64,000 nucleotides of DNA, taken from the NCBI RefSeq assembly GCF_030409945.1, contig NZ_JAUFQV010000004.1:1-64000 (forward strand), read 5' to 3'. Source of the stretch: Vibrio tapetis subsp. quintayensis. GTDB lineage: Bacteria; Pseudomonadota; Gammaproteobacteria; Enterobacterales; Vibrionaceae. This document shows, piece after piece, positions 35,688 through 44,776 of this stretch; the stretch's first letter is position 1; each line of letters starts with the position of its first letter. The notes below the pieces were generated by a model that saw nothing but the letters and a program-made list of their open reading frames with translations, was not told where the DNA came from and made no database searches. The translations under genes and the position numbers were made by a program.

Positions 35688-37844
35688 ATGAAAACCGAAA
35701 AAGGACGTTTCAAGCTATCCACTGTTGCCCTCGCCGTTGCCGCAGTAAGCACTGTATTCACAGCTCAAGCGCAAGAGTCGGTATCTGAAGACAAAATGGT
35801 GGTCGTCTCTAGCCGAACTCCTAAAGCCATCAGTGATATACCTGGCACAGTCTGGTACATCGACTCTGAAAAAATCGAACAAGAATACCGTGGTGGCAAA
35901 TCATTGGGAGAAATTCTTGCTGCAACGATCCCGTCTTTGGACATTAGCAGCGGTGGACGCACCAACTACGGCCAGAACTTACGTGGTCGAAAAATGTTGG
36001 TTATGATTGATGGCGTGTCACTGCAATCATCTCGCCAAATTAGCCGTCATTTAGATTCAATTGACCCATTTAACATTGAGCGTGTTGAAGTCTTGTCCGG
36101 CGCGACCTCTATTTACGGCGCAGGTGCGTCTGGTGGTGTGATTAATATCATTACCAAAAAAGCACAAAGCGATGATTTAGAGTTTGAGTCATTTGTTGGT
36201 GGTACGTCTGGGTTTAACTCCAGCGAAGATCTGGACTATAAAATCGGTCAGTCGATTGCGGGTGGAAACGAGCGTGTTCAAGCGCGTACATCGATTGTGT
36301 ATACCGAAAACCAAGGTTTCTTTGATGCCAATGGCACCATTGTTACCCCTGATATTTCGCAAGGTTCGCTGCAATTTAACAAAACCGTTGATTTCCTGAC
36401 GACGGTTGGCGTTAATGTTTCGGATACGAAAAAGCTGAACTTTTTGGCACAATACTACGACAGCCAACAAGATTCCCCATATGGGCTTTATATTGTGGGT
36501 CGTAACTTTGTGGATGTCCGTAAAGGGTTTGATTCCGATCGTGAACACGGAACAGAGCGAATCATGCTGAGTGCATCTTACGTGGATGAAGAGTTCCTTG
36601 GACACCAACTGATTGCCGAAGCGTCTTATCGTAAAGAAGACCAAACTTACACACCTTATTTCCAATCTTCTGGTCAGCAAATTACCGATGTCATTTCGTT
36701 AAAAGCAGCGCTTGCTAAAAACTTTGATAAGTTAAGCATCGTTTACGGTGTGGATGCGTATCAAGACAACCTTGATAGCAATCAAGCGCTTTATGATCCA
36801 ACAATTGCCAATAACTCCGGTAATTTAACCAACAGGATCTATGCGAAAACCGGGCGCTATCCAGGTATTAGCGTGAGTTCCGTTGCTAGCTTTATTCAAG
36901 CTGATTACGCGCTCACAGATGATTGGTCTGTTGAAGGTGGGGTTCGCTACCAATACATGACGAATAAGATCGATGACTTTGTTGGCTATAAGCAGCAGAA
37001 GAACATCGCAAAGGGAAGTGGAAAAACCGCAGACGCCGTTCCTGGTGGAGAAACCAGCTATAGCGTTGGGTTGTTTAACTTAGGTACGATCTACCATTTG
37101 AATAGCGATTCACAAGTGTGGGCTAATTTCTCCCAAGGTTTTGATCTTGCGGATCCGGCCAAATACTATGGCCAAGGGAACTACACACTCGTTGGTGATC
37201 ACTGGAAACTCAATGATAGCATCAACGTAAAAGACTCGAAGATGTCGGGTATAAAAACTAACAGTCTAGAGCTGGGTTACCGCATCGATACTGGAGATTT
37301 AAGTGTGCAGTCTGCGGCTTATTACTCTCAATCTGATAAGTCTGTGAAATACGATAAAAACACCTTACTTATTAAAGAGCTAGATGATAAGAAACGCGTT
37401 TACGGCGTAGAAGCTATGGCTTCTTATTGGGTGAACAATAACATTCAAGTGGGGGCATCGGGTCATTACGTTATTTCTGAAGTAAAGGGAGATAACGGCT
37501 GGGAAGATTTCACAGCAGGCAAAGCGAGTACGTCAAAAGCGAGTGCGTGGGCTGGTTGGTCTGATTCAGATCTTGCCGTCAAGTTACAAAGCCAGACGAT
37601 GTTCAGTTATGAAGATGCCGCGAAGAAAAAATTGGACGGCTATACGGTTTTCGACTTGGTCGGAAGCTACCAATTACCAGTGGGCAGTTTAGGTTTCGGT
37701 ATTCAAAACTTGTTTAATCAAGATTACACCACCATTTGGGGTCAGCGTGCGCAAATCGTTTACGCTGCTCACTATGACGCGGCAGCATACGATTATAAAG
37801 GTCGTGGCCGAACCTATACGTTGAACTATCAGGTTAAGTACTAA
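35688..37844 (+). CDS. iutA: Ferric aerobactin TonB-dependent receptor IutA
   Basis: 718 residues from the ATG at 35688; the earlier ATG at 35646 would put 14 odd residues before a clean signal peptide (KGRFKLSTVALAVAAVSTVFTAQA). A TonB-box-like DKMVVVSSR follows, then the plug domain and 22-strand barrel. Match to E. coli IutA is plain at many points: GRTNYGQNLRGR, SRHLDSIDPFNIERVEVLSGATS, GVINIITKK, SGFNSSEDLD, NRIYAKTGRYP, and NLFNQDYTTIWGQRAQ near the C terminus. It binds ferric aerobactin at the cell surface and moves it inward with TonB-ExbBD energy. Upstream Fur-box-like sequence and a private promoter. Confidence 0.93.
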   Translation: MKTEKGRFKLSTVALAVAAVSTVFTAQAQESVSEDKMVVVSSRTPKAISDIPGTVWYIDSEKIEQEYRGGKSLGEILAATIPSLDISSGGRTNYGQNLRGRKMLVMIDGVSLQSSRQISRHLDSIDPFNIERVEVLSGATSIYGAGASGGVINIITKKAQSDDLEFESFVGGTSGFNSSEDLDYKIGQSIAGGNERVQARTSIVYTENQGFFDANGTIVTPDISQGSLQFNKTVDFLTTVGVNVSDTKKLNFLAQYYDSQQDSPYGLYIVGRNFVDVRKGFDSDREHGTERIMLSASYVDEEFLGHQLIAEASYRKEDQTYTPYFQSSGQQITDVISLKAALAKNFDKLSIVYGVDAYQDNLDSNQALYDPTIANNSGNLTNRIYAKTGRYPGISVSSVASFIQADYALTDDWSVEGGVRYQYMTNKIDDFVGYKQQKNIAKGSGKTADAVPGGETSYSVGLFNLGTIYHLNSDSQVWANFSQGFDLADPAKYYGQGNYTLVGDHWKLNDSINVKDSKMSGIKTNSLELGYRIDTGDLSVQSAAYYSQSDKSVKYDKNTLLIKELDDKKRVYGVEAMASYWVNNNIQVGASGHYVISEVKGDNGWEDFTAGKASTSKASAWAGWSDSDLAVKLQSQTMFSYEDAAKKKLDGYTVFDLVGSYQLPVGSLGFGIQNLFNQDYTTIWGQRAQIVYAAHYDAAAYDYKGRGRTYTLNYQVKY

Positions 37845-37879
37845 GAACCAGCAGTAAAATGTAGACGAAAAGAAAAGAC

Positions 37880-37914
37880 ACAAAACCCACCGACGCTGGT
37901 GGGTTTTGTTGTTT
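37880..37914. terminator. Bidirectional terminator, iutA / eamA
   Basis: Perfect 12-bp stem ACAAAACCCACC / GGTGGGTTTTGT with a 6-nt loop and T-rich tails on both strands, between convergent genes. Confidence 0.92.
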
Positions 37915-38825
37915 TAGGCCTTTTTATTGATGTTCACCACTGAATACACCACCAGAGCCATGCCGATCCCATGCCAAATGGTGAAAGCTTCACCCAGCAG
38001 GGTAATGGCAAATAAGGCGGTAACCGCAGGCCCTATGTTGCTCGTTAGGCTTAACACTGATGGCGTCAAACGTGCCATCGCTGCGGCGACAAAGTAGGAA
38101 GGCAATACCGTACAGAACAGGCCGATTGCGATGCCCATCCAAATTAACTCAGTAGACATGTCGGTAAATTGCACGCCTTGAATTTGGTATTGAGCCATGA
38201 TCACAATACCGGCACTGCCCATCCCAACACTGGTAAACAGTTGCGCCCCCATCTTGCCAATGACTTTCTTGCTCAGCACCAGGTAAACGGCAAACACCAA
38301 TGCAGAGCCAATTGCCATAATGCTCCCTAGCCACACCTGATAACCAAATGAGCTGAAATCATGTAACACAATCATGGCAACGCCAGCATAACCAAGCGCA
38401 ATAGACGCGAACGTTCCTTTCCGTGGTGTTTCTTTCATGACTATCCAACTAATGAATACCACGAAAGAAGGAAACAAGAAGATCAACAGTCGCTCTAGTT
38501 GTGCTGAGATGTGTTCGAGCGCCAAAATATCGAGTAATGAGGCAAAGTAGTAGCCTAAAATACCAACAAGTGCAGCTTGCCAACCGTATTGTTGCAGCTT
38601 GTTGCGGTGGCCTATGTCTTTACACAGCCAAAGCAAAATTGCGATATAGAGGGGGAGGGACGACGCGGCTCGAAGACTCATTATCGTTGTAGCGTCACCA
38701 CCTGCGGCATAGGCAAGCTTGACCAGTACCGGTTTGATGGAAAACAGCAGAGTGCCGATCAAGGCGTAGATGATCCCTGTTCGATAATCGGATGATTCTT
38801 GTGAGGTTGCCGTTGTGTCGTTCAT
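37914..38825 (-). CDS. EamA/DMT-family inner-membrane exporter
   Basis: 303 residues with ten helices in two EamA repeats (first GTLLFSIKPVLVKLAYAAGGD, second beginning about residue 165). Members of this drug/metabolite family export amino acids and other metabolites; a few are siderophore or purine exporters. The ribosome binding site AAGGAAG is present but can be folded into a hairpin (see the leader). The 5' region carries a leucine-rich leader ORF, hinting at an amino-acid-related cargo. It faces iutA tail to tail, so an iron link is not implied. Confidence 0.85.
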   Translation of the reverse strand: MNDTTATSQESSDYRTGIIYALIGTLLFSIKPVLVKLAYAAGGDATTIMSLRAASSLPLYIAILLWLCKDIGHRNKLQQYGWQAALVGILGYYFASLLDILALEHISAQLERLLIFLFPSFVVFISWIVMKETPRKGTFASIALGYAGVAMIVLHDFSSFGYQVWLGSIMAIGSALVFAVYLVLSKKVIGKMGAQLFTSVGMGSAGIVIMAQYQIQGVQFTDMSTELIWMGIAIGLFCTVLPSYFVAAAMARLTPSVLSLTSNIGPAVTALFAITLLGEAFTIWHGIGMALVVYSVVNINKKA

Positions 38826-38985
38826 TTATTACTTCCTTGAATGGTATTTAGTTTACTGAGTTCAAGGCTGTGAGATAAACGAAGTCCGGCTGTTCACTCA
38901 CAGCCGGGTAGGAGTCACTCTACCGACTGATGGGCATAAGGAGGAGTAGCCAGAGTTGTAGAGATTGAACGTTCATAGGTGACTC
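38826..38985 (-). promoter_or_regulatory. Attenuator-like 5' leader of the EamA gene
   Basis: On the reverse strand, 5' to 3': leader ORF (38976-38920); a hairpin at the leader stop codon, arms 38920-38924 and 38907-38911; hairpin A, arms 38900-38907 and 38886-38893 (CCGGCUGU / ACAGCCGG); alternative B, arms 38897-38905 and 38866-38874 (GGCUGUGAG / CUCACAGCC), exclusive with A; hairpin E, arms 38861-38867 and 38835-38841 (CCUUGAA / UUCAAGG), which buries the exporter's ribosome binding site and competes with B. The leader's own ribosome binding site region (38979-38985) can pair with 38912-38918. Confidence 0.6.
38920..38976 (-). CDS. Putative leader peptide MNVQSLQLWLLLLMPISR
   Basis: An 18-codon ORF with ATG start and TAG stop, 95 bases before the EamA start and in the same direction. 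It has six leucine codons, four in a row after a tryptophan (CTA CTC CTC CTT), and ends PISR. Such clusters are the hallmark of attenuator leaders (LeuL, IvbL) or ribosome arrest peptides. The ribosome binding site is weak (AAGAG, about 7 bases upstream). Too short for normal gene calling. Translation is unproven; the support is the run of leucines plus the alternative hairpins that follow. Confidence 0.55.
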   Translation of the reverse strand: MNVQSLQLWLLLLMPISR

Positions 38986-39188
38986 TTTTTGGTGATGAAT
39001 TTTTACACTAATGGATTGTAACGGATGAAGCAACCACTATTTTTGGCATCATCATGCGATTAAATTTGGTAGGAATGGATACGTTGTTTTGCATGCTATC
39101 GGCTTATTTTATCGATCCATTTTTCTGTGGTTTGTCTCGGGAAAAATAGGCATGCCAGATTCTACTGGCATTTCTACAGGTCAAAGAC

Positions 39189-39695
39189 TTAACCGATAAC
39201 CCAATCAGTAAGCTCTTCTTTAGCTGGCATTTTTTTATCAATTTGTCTACCCGTAGCGCAGTGGTAAGCCAAGCCTGCGAGTTGATTTTTAAACACACTC
39301 TTCATCATTGGTCGCATCAAAAATTGCCCCAATAACCACCCTAACGGTCCAGCTTTTACTTCAAATTCCGTGCTCATGAATAATTCACTTTGCTTGTCAT
39401 TGATGGCTGTCACTTTGATTTCAGCTTGCATGCTTTTTAGTGGTAGCGTGTAATCTGAAAGTCGCAGTGCGATCTTTTCGTTTTGTCGGTATTCGATGAT
39501 TTCTTCAACGAGGCTAGTTCCATCATGAAAGGTGCACTTTCGCTTGGTTCCGAGCCCTGATGTAATGTCGCCAATGATAGGAGAAGATTGAATGGTTGCG
39601 GCGAAACGCTCTAAGCTGCTGAAATCGTCGAGCACCTGCCAAATTTTGTCGGCGGGTAAGTTAACTGTGATGGTTTTTTCCGTGTAATGTGCCAT
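39189..39695 (-). CDS. SRPBCC (START-like / polyketide-cyclase) family protein
   Basis: 168 residues, cytosolic. The N-terminal pattern of this fold is present: KTITVNLPADKIWQVLDDFSSLERFAATIQSS, then alternating strands. The fold binds hydrophobic ligands; role unknown. It lies just downstream of, and on the same strand as, the TetR gene (33 bases apart), so the TetR protein probably controls it. Confidence 0.8.
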   Translation of the reverse strand: MAHYTEKTITVNLPADKIWQVLDDFSSLERFAATIQSSPIIGDITSGLGTKRKCTFHDGTSLVEEIIEYRQNEKIALRLSDYTLPLKSMQAEIKVTAINDKQSELFMSTEFEVKAGPLGWLLGQFLMRPMMKSVFKNQLAGLAYHCATGRQIDKKMPAKEELTDWVIG

Positions 39696-39727
39696 GTTGA
39701 TATTCCTTTTTTATGAGTGATGCGGTG

Positions 39728-40375
39728 TTAGTCGGCGGTTAAGCCTTTGATAATGACCTCAATCGAGCTTGTAAGATCTCGCTTAAAGTCCGGTCTGAGG
39801 GCTTGAAATTCTTCAAGCTGATAAATTTTTAAAAGTGCTTCATTGTGGGAGCCTGCTGCCCAAGAGTTTGCGGTGTCTGCATAACTCAGAGTTAAGAATT
39901 TAAACGCCTTTTCTCCCGCTATTTTTGGGTAGATTCTAGTGATCTCTTCGGCCAGTTGGAAAAGCAAAGCGATGGATAATCGCTTAAATTCAAGCAGTTG
40001 ATCATAGGCGCTGTTTTTTTCAAGTGAGGTGAACATCAAGGGGGTTAGATCTAAAAACCTTGGATGTGCAACCAGAGTATTAACCCAATGAGATGCGAAA
40101 GTTTCTGGTTCTGCATTGGTCGTTAATGTTTTTAAACTTGTCATACAGTCTGTAAACCAATCATTAAAAAGCTCTGCGAATATGGATAAGAATATTTCGT
40201 CTTTCGAGCTGAAATAACGGTACATATTTGATTTCGTGAACCCTGCTTCCGCAGCAATATTATTAAAGCTGACGCCGTCATAGCCGTTTTGTTTAAAAAG
40301 CGTGAAAGCAGCCTGCGTGATGGCTTCTCGTCTTTGGTGTTTGGTTTCGTCGGTTCTTGCTCTTTGCCAGTTCAT
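39728..40375 (-). CDS. TetR-family regulator
   Basis: 215 residues from the ATG at 40375; the longer frame to 40435 would read through the operator repeats. Helix-turn-helix at about residues 12-59 (AITQAAFTLFKQNGYDGVSFNNIAAEAGFTKSNMYRYFSSKDE), then an all-helical ligand domain. Two near-identical palindromes stand directly upstream and are likely its own operators. First of a two-gene operon with the SRPBCC gene. Confidence 0.87.
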   Translation of the reverse strand: MNWQRARTDETKHQRREAITQAAFTLFKQNGYDGVSFNNIAAEAGFTKSNMYRYFSSKDEIFLSIFAELFNDWFTDCMTSLKTLTTNAEPETFASHWVNTLVAHPRFLDLTPLMFTSLEKNSAYDQLLEFKRLSIALLFQLAEEITRIYPKIAGEKAFKFLTLSYADTANSWAAGSHNEALLKIYQLEEFQALRPDFKRDLTSSIEVIIKGLTAD

Positions 40376-40380
40376 TATTA

Positions 40381-40431
40381 TAAGTGTCCAGTGGTCTCTT
40401 ATTTCTAATTTAAGAGACCGGTGGTCTTTTG
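40381..40431. promoter_or_regulatory. Two tandem TetR-type operators
   Basis: AAGTGTCC-AGT-GGTCTCTT (40382-40400) and AAGAGACC-GGT-GGTCTTTT (40411-40429 region) are two copies of the same near-palindrome about three helical turns apart, just before the TetR start. Confidence 0.65.
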
Positions 40432-40620
40432 TCAATGGCGAATTAGCAATTTAGTGGATAAAAAGTACGCTTGTTAAAATCGGCTATGTGTCATCAAGAA
40501 TCGGATCATGCTTATTGTATGGTTTGGATTGAAATGGTAAAAACGGCATTATAGAGATGTTAAAGCTGGCGGTTTGTTGCTTCGTAATTTTGGAAAATTA
40601 TGGCTCTGTCGTTAAACCCT

Positions 40621-40651
40621 CCTACGATATTGGAGACCAATACCTCGTAGG
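40621..40651 (+). other. Long hairpin upstream of the YbjQ gene
   Basis: Stem CCTACGA + TATTGG / CCAATA + (CC bulge) + TCGTAGG with a 3-nt AGA loop, 30 bases before the start codon's region. No T tract, so not a normal terminator. Could be a 5'UTR structure or a protein site. Confidence 0.55.
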
Positions 40652-40682
40652 TGTCATGATGTAATACTCAAAAGGAAAAAAG

Positions 40683-41000
40683 ATGATTTTTACTACTACA
40701 GAAAATATTCCTAATCGTGAAATTGAAGCCATTCTGGGTGTGGTAACCGGAAATGTAGTTCAATCAAAGCATGTTGGTCGAGACATTATGGCTGGTTTGA
40801 AAAGTATCGTAGGTGGCGAGTTAAAAGGTTATACGGAAATGCTTGGAGAGGCGAGGGATACCGCTATTCAACGGCTTGTATCCGAAGCGACAGATTTGGG
40901 AGCTGACGCGATAGTAGGTATCCGATTTTCTACCAGTGCAATAACGGATGGTTCATCTGAAATCATGGCTTTTGGAACGGCGGTAAAATTAAGGACTTAA
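40683..41000 (+). CDS. YbjQ/UPF0145 family protein
   Basis: 105 residues, the full length of this small family (start MIFTTTENIPNREI, centre YTEMLGEARDTAIQRLVSEATDLGADAIVGIRF). It forms a pentameric-type alpha/beta barrel in solved relatives and has been called a heavy-metal-binding domain, but the function is not known. AAGGAA ribosome binding site. Single gene preceded by a stable hairpin. Confidence 0.88.
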   Translation: MIFTTTENIPNREIEAILGVVTGNVVQSKHVGRDIMAGLKSIVGGELKGYTEMLGEARDTAIQRLVSEATDLGADAIVGIRFSTSAITDGSSEIMAFGTAVKLRT

Positions 41001-41026
41001 CGCAGCCTTAGAGGCAGCAACGGGAG

Positions 41027-41332
41027 TCAGTCCACCCCGCTACCTGCCGCTATAGGACAAGGTAGAACGACGTTTACTCGGTGCAGGGGGGATCGTGTTC
41101 GCTTACGTTTTGCTGGTGGTTCAGGGACTTCATCAGAAGACAAGCCACCACTTTCATCCAGATCTAGCGTATCGAAATCGTCAACTAATGGGCCCCTTAA
41201 TTCGTCTTTCTGCAATTCGCCATCACCGTTTGTGTCCATTTTTTCAATGCTAGGTGGATCCATAGGTTGTCGTTCGTTAGCTGGGGTACAGAATCCCGCC
41301 AGTATCAGTCTTAATGAGAGGCTTTTTACTAT
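41027..41332 (-). pseudogene. Degraded EF-hand protein gene
   Basis: The frame 41263-41027 encodes two EF-hand calcium loops (DTNGDGELQKDE and DLDESGGLSSDE) but starts at an internal ATG. In frame upstream lies a signal-peptide-like stretch (VKSLSLRLILAGFCTPANERQP) whose first codon is ATA at 41332, seven bases after an AGG ribosome binding site; a normal ATG seems to have mutated to ATA. After EPPA the frame becomes basic and unlikely (KRKRTRSP...), whereas a shift of one base gives QNVSEHDPPCTE and a stop. Both ends thus look damaged. Related intact proteins are small periplasmic EF-hand proteins of vibrios. An ATA-started or short cytosolic product cannot be excluded. Confidence 0.5.
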
Positions 41333-41428
41333 CTAAAAACCTGCTCAGCCGGCTAACGCAACGCAACATTCCTTACGTGGTATTAATTGGAATGAGTGTT
41401 AGTGTGGTAGGGACGAAATGAGTCCCGA

Positions 41429-42226
41429 TTACTTTATCAATGTCTTAATCACCTGAAATACACCAGCATCGCGGTTACTTGGTGCACTAAAGCGTGCATG
41501 CTGCTTTACGCCTTCATGGGCATTTTCCATTGCATACGAGTGATAACTCGCTTTTAGCATTTCAACATCGTTAAAGTAGTCCCCAAAGCTCATGGTTTGC
41601 TCAAAACTGAAGTCCATAGTTTGTTGCAAATGCTTAATAGCAGCGCCTTTTGAAGCTTGAGCGTTCATTACATCAAGCCAAATTTTGGCACTGATCACCA
41701 CTTGATGGACATGACCAAACTTATCATTAATGCTGGGATGTACTTTTTCAGCAGAGCCATCAAAGTGACAAATAGCGACCTTGATAAAATCATCTTCAAC
41801 ACTTAGAAGATCTTTGACGTATTCACGACGATGGTAATATTTGGAGATTTCAGCAAGGGCCTGTTCGTCTTGAGTCTCAATGTAGGCGGATTGTTTACCG
41901 CATAAAACAATGTGGGCACCGTCTATCAGCCTAACTTGAGCGATGATCTCGTGAATCGCACGCTTTTCAAGTTCGCAACTGTATAATTCTTTGCCCTGAT
42001 GCATGACTAAGGTGCCGTTTTCCGCAATAAACATCATCTCGTCTTTGAGGGGAGAAAATGTCTCACGTAAACTATGATATTGGCGCCCGGATGCCGCAGC
42101 AAAGACGATGCCTTGTTGTTTTAGCTTTGGATAAATTTGGAAGAATTCCGGATTGAGTTGGCTATTCTCGTCTAATAGCGTGCCGTCCATGTCGGCGGCG
42201 ATGAATTTGATGGTGTGTTGCGACAT
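41429..42226 (-). CDS. Cof-type HAD phosphatase
   Basis: 265 residues. Motif I DMDGTLLD near the N terminus, motif II SGR, the C2-type cap in the middle and motif IV SFGDYFNDVEML near the C terminus identify a class IIB HAD hydrolase (YidA/YbiV/SupH group), a cytoplasmic sugar-phosphate or cofactor phosphatase. The substrate is not predictable. Single gene. Confidence 0.9.
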   Translation of the reverse strand: MSQHTIKFIAADMDGTLLDENSQLNPEFFQIYPKLKQQGIVFAAASGRQYHSLRETFSPLKDEMMFIAENGTLVMHQGKELYSCELEKRAIHEIIAQVRLIDGAHIVLCGKQSAYIETQDEQALAEISKYYHRREYVKDLLSVEDDFIKVAICHFDGSAEKVHPSINDKFGHVHQVVISAKIWLDVMNAQASKGAAIKHLQQTMDFSFEQTMSFGDYFNDVEMLKASYHSYAMENAHEGVKQHARFSAPSNRDAGVFQVIKTLIK

Positions 42227-42538
42227 TTAATCACTCTCTAAACAAAGGCCATTCCATTGTTTGCTTGAATAGCCAACAGCAAAGGCAACATCTTAACCAG
42301 ACTGATAGAAATTGCCATGATCAAGAATAGGACAATGCACATTATTGGGCTTTTATGGCGGTTTAATATACGGGGAATTTAGAGTAACTTATTGATTTAA
42401 CTTTAAAGGTTAGAGGGAGTATGGCATTGTTGAGTTATGAAACCTTTCTCGCCTTATCGCGATTTAACCTTTTGTTTAGTCCAAATGGGTTTAGTTGCTC
42501 ACAACTATAAGCGCGCACTATGTTTACGAGGTAGAAAT

Positions 42539-42859
42539 ATGATTCTTTGGCCATGTATTTTCAAATTAGAGGGGGATTCTGAGCTACTGTATTTTGCCTC
42601 CGAACTTGAGCTGACCAATGAACTGAATGCTCTAATTTGGGATCAATCAGATCGCTTAATTGATAGTGATGGGCAGGGTTACGTGATCAGAGCGGCAGAT
42701 AATGGCTACATGTTCGAACCGGAAAGTACTCAATTGTCTTTGGAGTCCGTAACAGCGTTAATTCGAGAGCATGAATTTTCAAAAGCCGAGATGTGTCTTA
42801 CTAAAATACAGTTTCCATCGATTCAAGAAGCCATTATGTCGCTGGCGTTGGAAACATAG
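42539..42859 (+). CDS. Small DUF4144-like protein
   Basis: 106 residues from the ATG at 42539, chosen because GAGG stands before it and the protein begins MILWPCIFKLEGDSELLYFASELEL, the start usual in this Vibrio family; the open frame back to 42437 looks non-coding. Acidic, no signal or membrane segment. Function unknown. Terminator follows. Confidence 0.6.
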   Translation: MILWPCIFKLEGDSELLYFASELELTNELNALIWDQSDRLIDSDGQGYVIRAADNGYMFEPESTQLSLESVTALIREHEFSKAEMCLTKIQFPSIQEAIMSLALET

Positions 42860-42890
42860 CGTTGCCATTTCAAGTTTTCTTCTTTAAAAA

Positions 42891-42923
42891 AAACAGGCAC
42901 CGATTTAGGGTGCCTGTTTTGAT
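42891..42923. terminator. Terminator between convergent DUF4144 and aldehyde dehydrogenase genes
   Basis: Stem AAACAGGCACC / GGTGCCTGTTT, 7-nt loop, T/A runs on both sides so it can act in both directions. Confidence 0.9.
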
Positions 42924-42950
42924 TTGCGTTGCCTATCTAGCTTATCTTTA

Positions 42951-44471
42951 CTAGAAGAAGCCTAGCGGGTTGACGTCGTAGCTTATTAGTAGGTTTTTGG
43001 TGTTCTGATAATGATCTAGCATCATTTTGTGGGTCTCACGGCCAATGCCTGATTTTTTGTAACCGCCAAATGCTGCATGGGCAGGGTAGGCGTGGTAACA
43101 GTTAATCCAAATGCGGCCTGCTTCAATATTGCGGCCCATGCGGTAGGCAAGGTTGGCGTCTCGGGTCCATACGCCTGCACCTAATCCGTATTCGGTATCG
43201 TTGGCAATGGCGAGAGCTTCAGCCTCATCTTTAAATGTGGTTACAGCGATAACAGGGCCAAAAATCTCTTCTTGGAAAACACGCATTTTATTATTGCCTT
43301 CAAGCACGGTTGGCTGAATGTAGAACCCTCCTCCTAAATCATCACTCTGTTGTGCGACTTCGCCACCGGTGAGCACTTTTGCCCCTTCTTGGCGGCCAAT
43401 CTCTAGGTAGCTTAGGATCTTATCAAATTGCTCTTTCGAAGCTTGGGCGCCCACTTGGGTGTCGGTATCTAGTGGATTGCCTTGCTTGATGGTTTGCGCA
43501 CGCTCTACAACCTTAGCCATAAACTTGTCGTAGATGGATTCATGAACCAAAACACGAGACGGACAGGTGCAGACTTCTCCTTGGTTAAAGAACGCGAGTA
43601 ACATGCCTTCAATACATTTACTTAGGTACTCATCTTCGTGATCAAACACGTCTGGGAAGTAAATGTTAGGCGACTTGCCTCCGAGTTCTACAGTCGAGGG
43701 AATTAAGCTCTCTGCGGCGCATTTTAAAATGTGATGGCCAATTTCAGTGGAACCAGTAAACGCGAGTTTTGCGATGCGATTGCTGGTGGCTAACGCTTGT
43801 CCTGCTTCACTACCAAAACCATTCACAACATTGAGTACGCCAGCAGGAATAAGGTCACCAATTTTTTCCATCAAAACCAAAATCGAGACCGGAGTTTGCT
43901 CGGCTGGCTTAAGCACAACACAACAGCCAGCCGCCAGTGCAGGGGCGAGTTTCCACGCGGCCATGAGCATTGGGAAGTTCCAAGGAATAATTTGGCCTAC
44001 CACACCAACAGGTTCTGGAAAGTGGTAACTCGCGGTATTCACGTCAAGCTCTGCTGCGCTGCCCTCTTGTGCGCGAATACAGCCTGCAAAATAGCGAAAA
44101 TGATCAACCACTAGCGGTAAGTCAGCGGCCAATGTCTCACGAACGGGTTTTCCGTTTTCCCACGTTTCAGCTACTGCAAGCTCTTCAAGGTTTTCTTCAA
44201 TACGGTCGGCAATTTTTAACAAGATGTTAGAGCGCTCAGTCACGCTGGTTGCGGCCCAACTGGCGCGAACAGCGTGCGCTGCGTCTAACGCGAGTTCAAT
44301 ATCGGCTTCAGTCGAGCGCGCAATTTGGCAAAAAGCTTCGCCGTTAACGGGAGAGCTGTTACTAAAGTACTCGCCATTACTTGGTTTTACCCATTCACCA
44401 CCAATGTAGTTATCGTAGTGGGATTTGAAATTAATGACGGCGTTGTCTTTACCTGGTTGCGCATAGATCAT
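42951..44471 (-). CDS. aldB: NAD(P)-dependent aldehyde dehydrogenase, AldB/ExaC type
   Basis: 506 residues. ALDH fold with the WNFP cofactor motif ([21 protein letters not shown]), VELGGKSPN catalytic glutamate, and the nucleophile C301 in [11 protein letters not shown]; the doublet CTC is typical of the acetaldehyde dehydrogenase AldB group. It oxidises acetaldehyde and similar aldehydes to acids. Divergent from an AcoR-type sigma54 activator; a sigma54 promoter-like sequence and an upstream dyad lie between them, as for aco and ald genes elsewhere. Terminator downstream shared with the DUF4144 gene. Confidence 0.88.
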   Translation of the reverse strand: MIYAQPGKDNAVINFKSHYDNYIGGEWVKPSNGEYFSNSSPVNGEAFCQIARSTEADIELALDAAHAVRASWAATSVTERSNILLKIADRIEENLEELAVAETWENGKPVRETLAADLPLVVDHFRYFAGCIRAQEGSAAELDVNTASYHFPEPVGVVGQIIPWNFPMLMAAWKLAPALAAGCCVVLKPAEQTPVSILVLMEKIGDLIPAGVLNVVNGFGSEAGQALATSNRIAKLAFTGSTEIGHHILKCAAESLIPSTVELGGKSPNIYFPDVFDHEDEYLSKCIEGMLLAFFNQGEVCTCPSRVLVHESIYDKFMAKVVERAQTIKQGNPLDTDTQVGAQASKEQFDKILSYLEIGRQEGAKVLTGGEVAQQSDDLGGGFYIQPTVLEGNNKMRVFQEEIFGPVIAVTTFKDEAEALAIANDTEYGLGAGVWTRDANLAYRMGRNIEAGRIWINCYHAYPAHAAFGGYKKSGIGRETHKMMLDHYQNTKNLLISYDVNPLGFF

Positions 44472-44660
44472 GGAGAGTTCCTTCCTTTATTGAATCTCAA
44501 TTTCTTTGATATCTGATTGGTATCGAAGAATTTATCGTTATTTTTTAGTCGCAAATGGTTCGCGGTTTAGCGCTGATTCTCATTGCGATTTTCTTGAATA
44601 TGTTTAATCAATTTGTTTAAAACGCATAGGGCGTCTCGTTCCAAAGACATAGGTAATAAC

Positions 44661-44675
44661 GCAAGTCACAGGCCA
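44661..44675 (-). promoter_or_regulatory. Sigma54-type promoter for aldB
   Basis: Reverse strand TGGCCTG-TGAC-TTGC keeps the GG and GC pairs at the correct -24/-12 distance. It points to the aldehyde dehydrogenase gene and leaves a 5' leader of about 180 bases. Confidence 0.6.
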
Positions 44676-44776
44676 AGATGAAAATATTGATGTTAATAAA
44701 ATGTAAATATATGATTGCAGTAAGGTAAACTTTATCGTGAAGCGATGGCGACTAGCAGTACTTGTTGTTCATCTAT

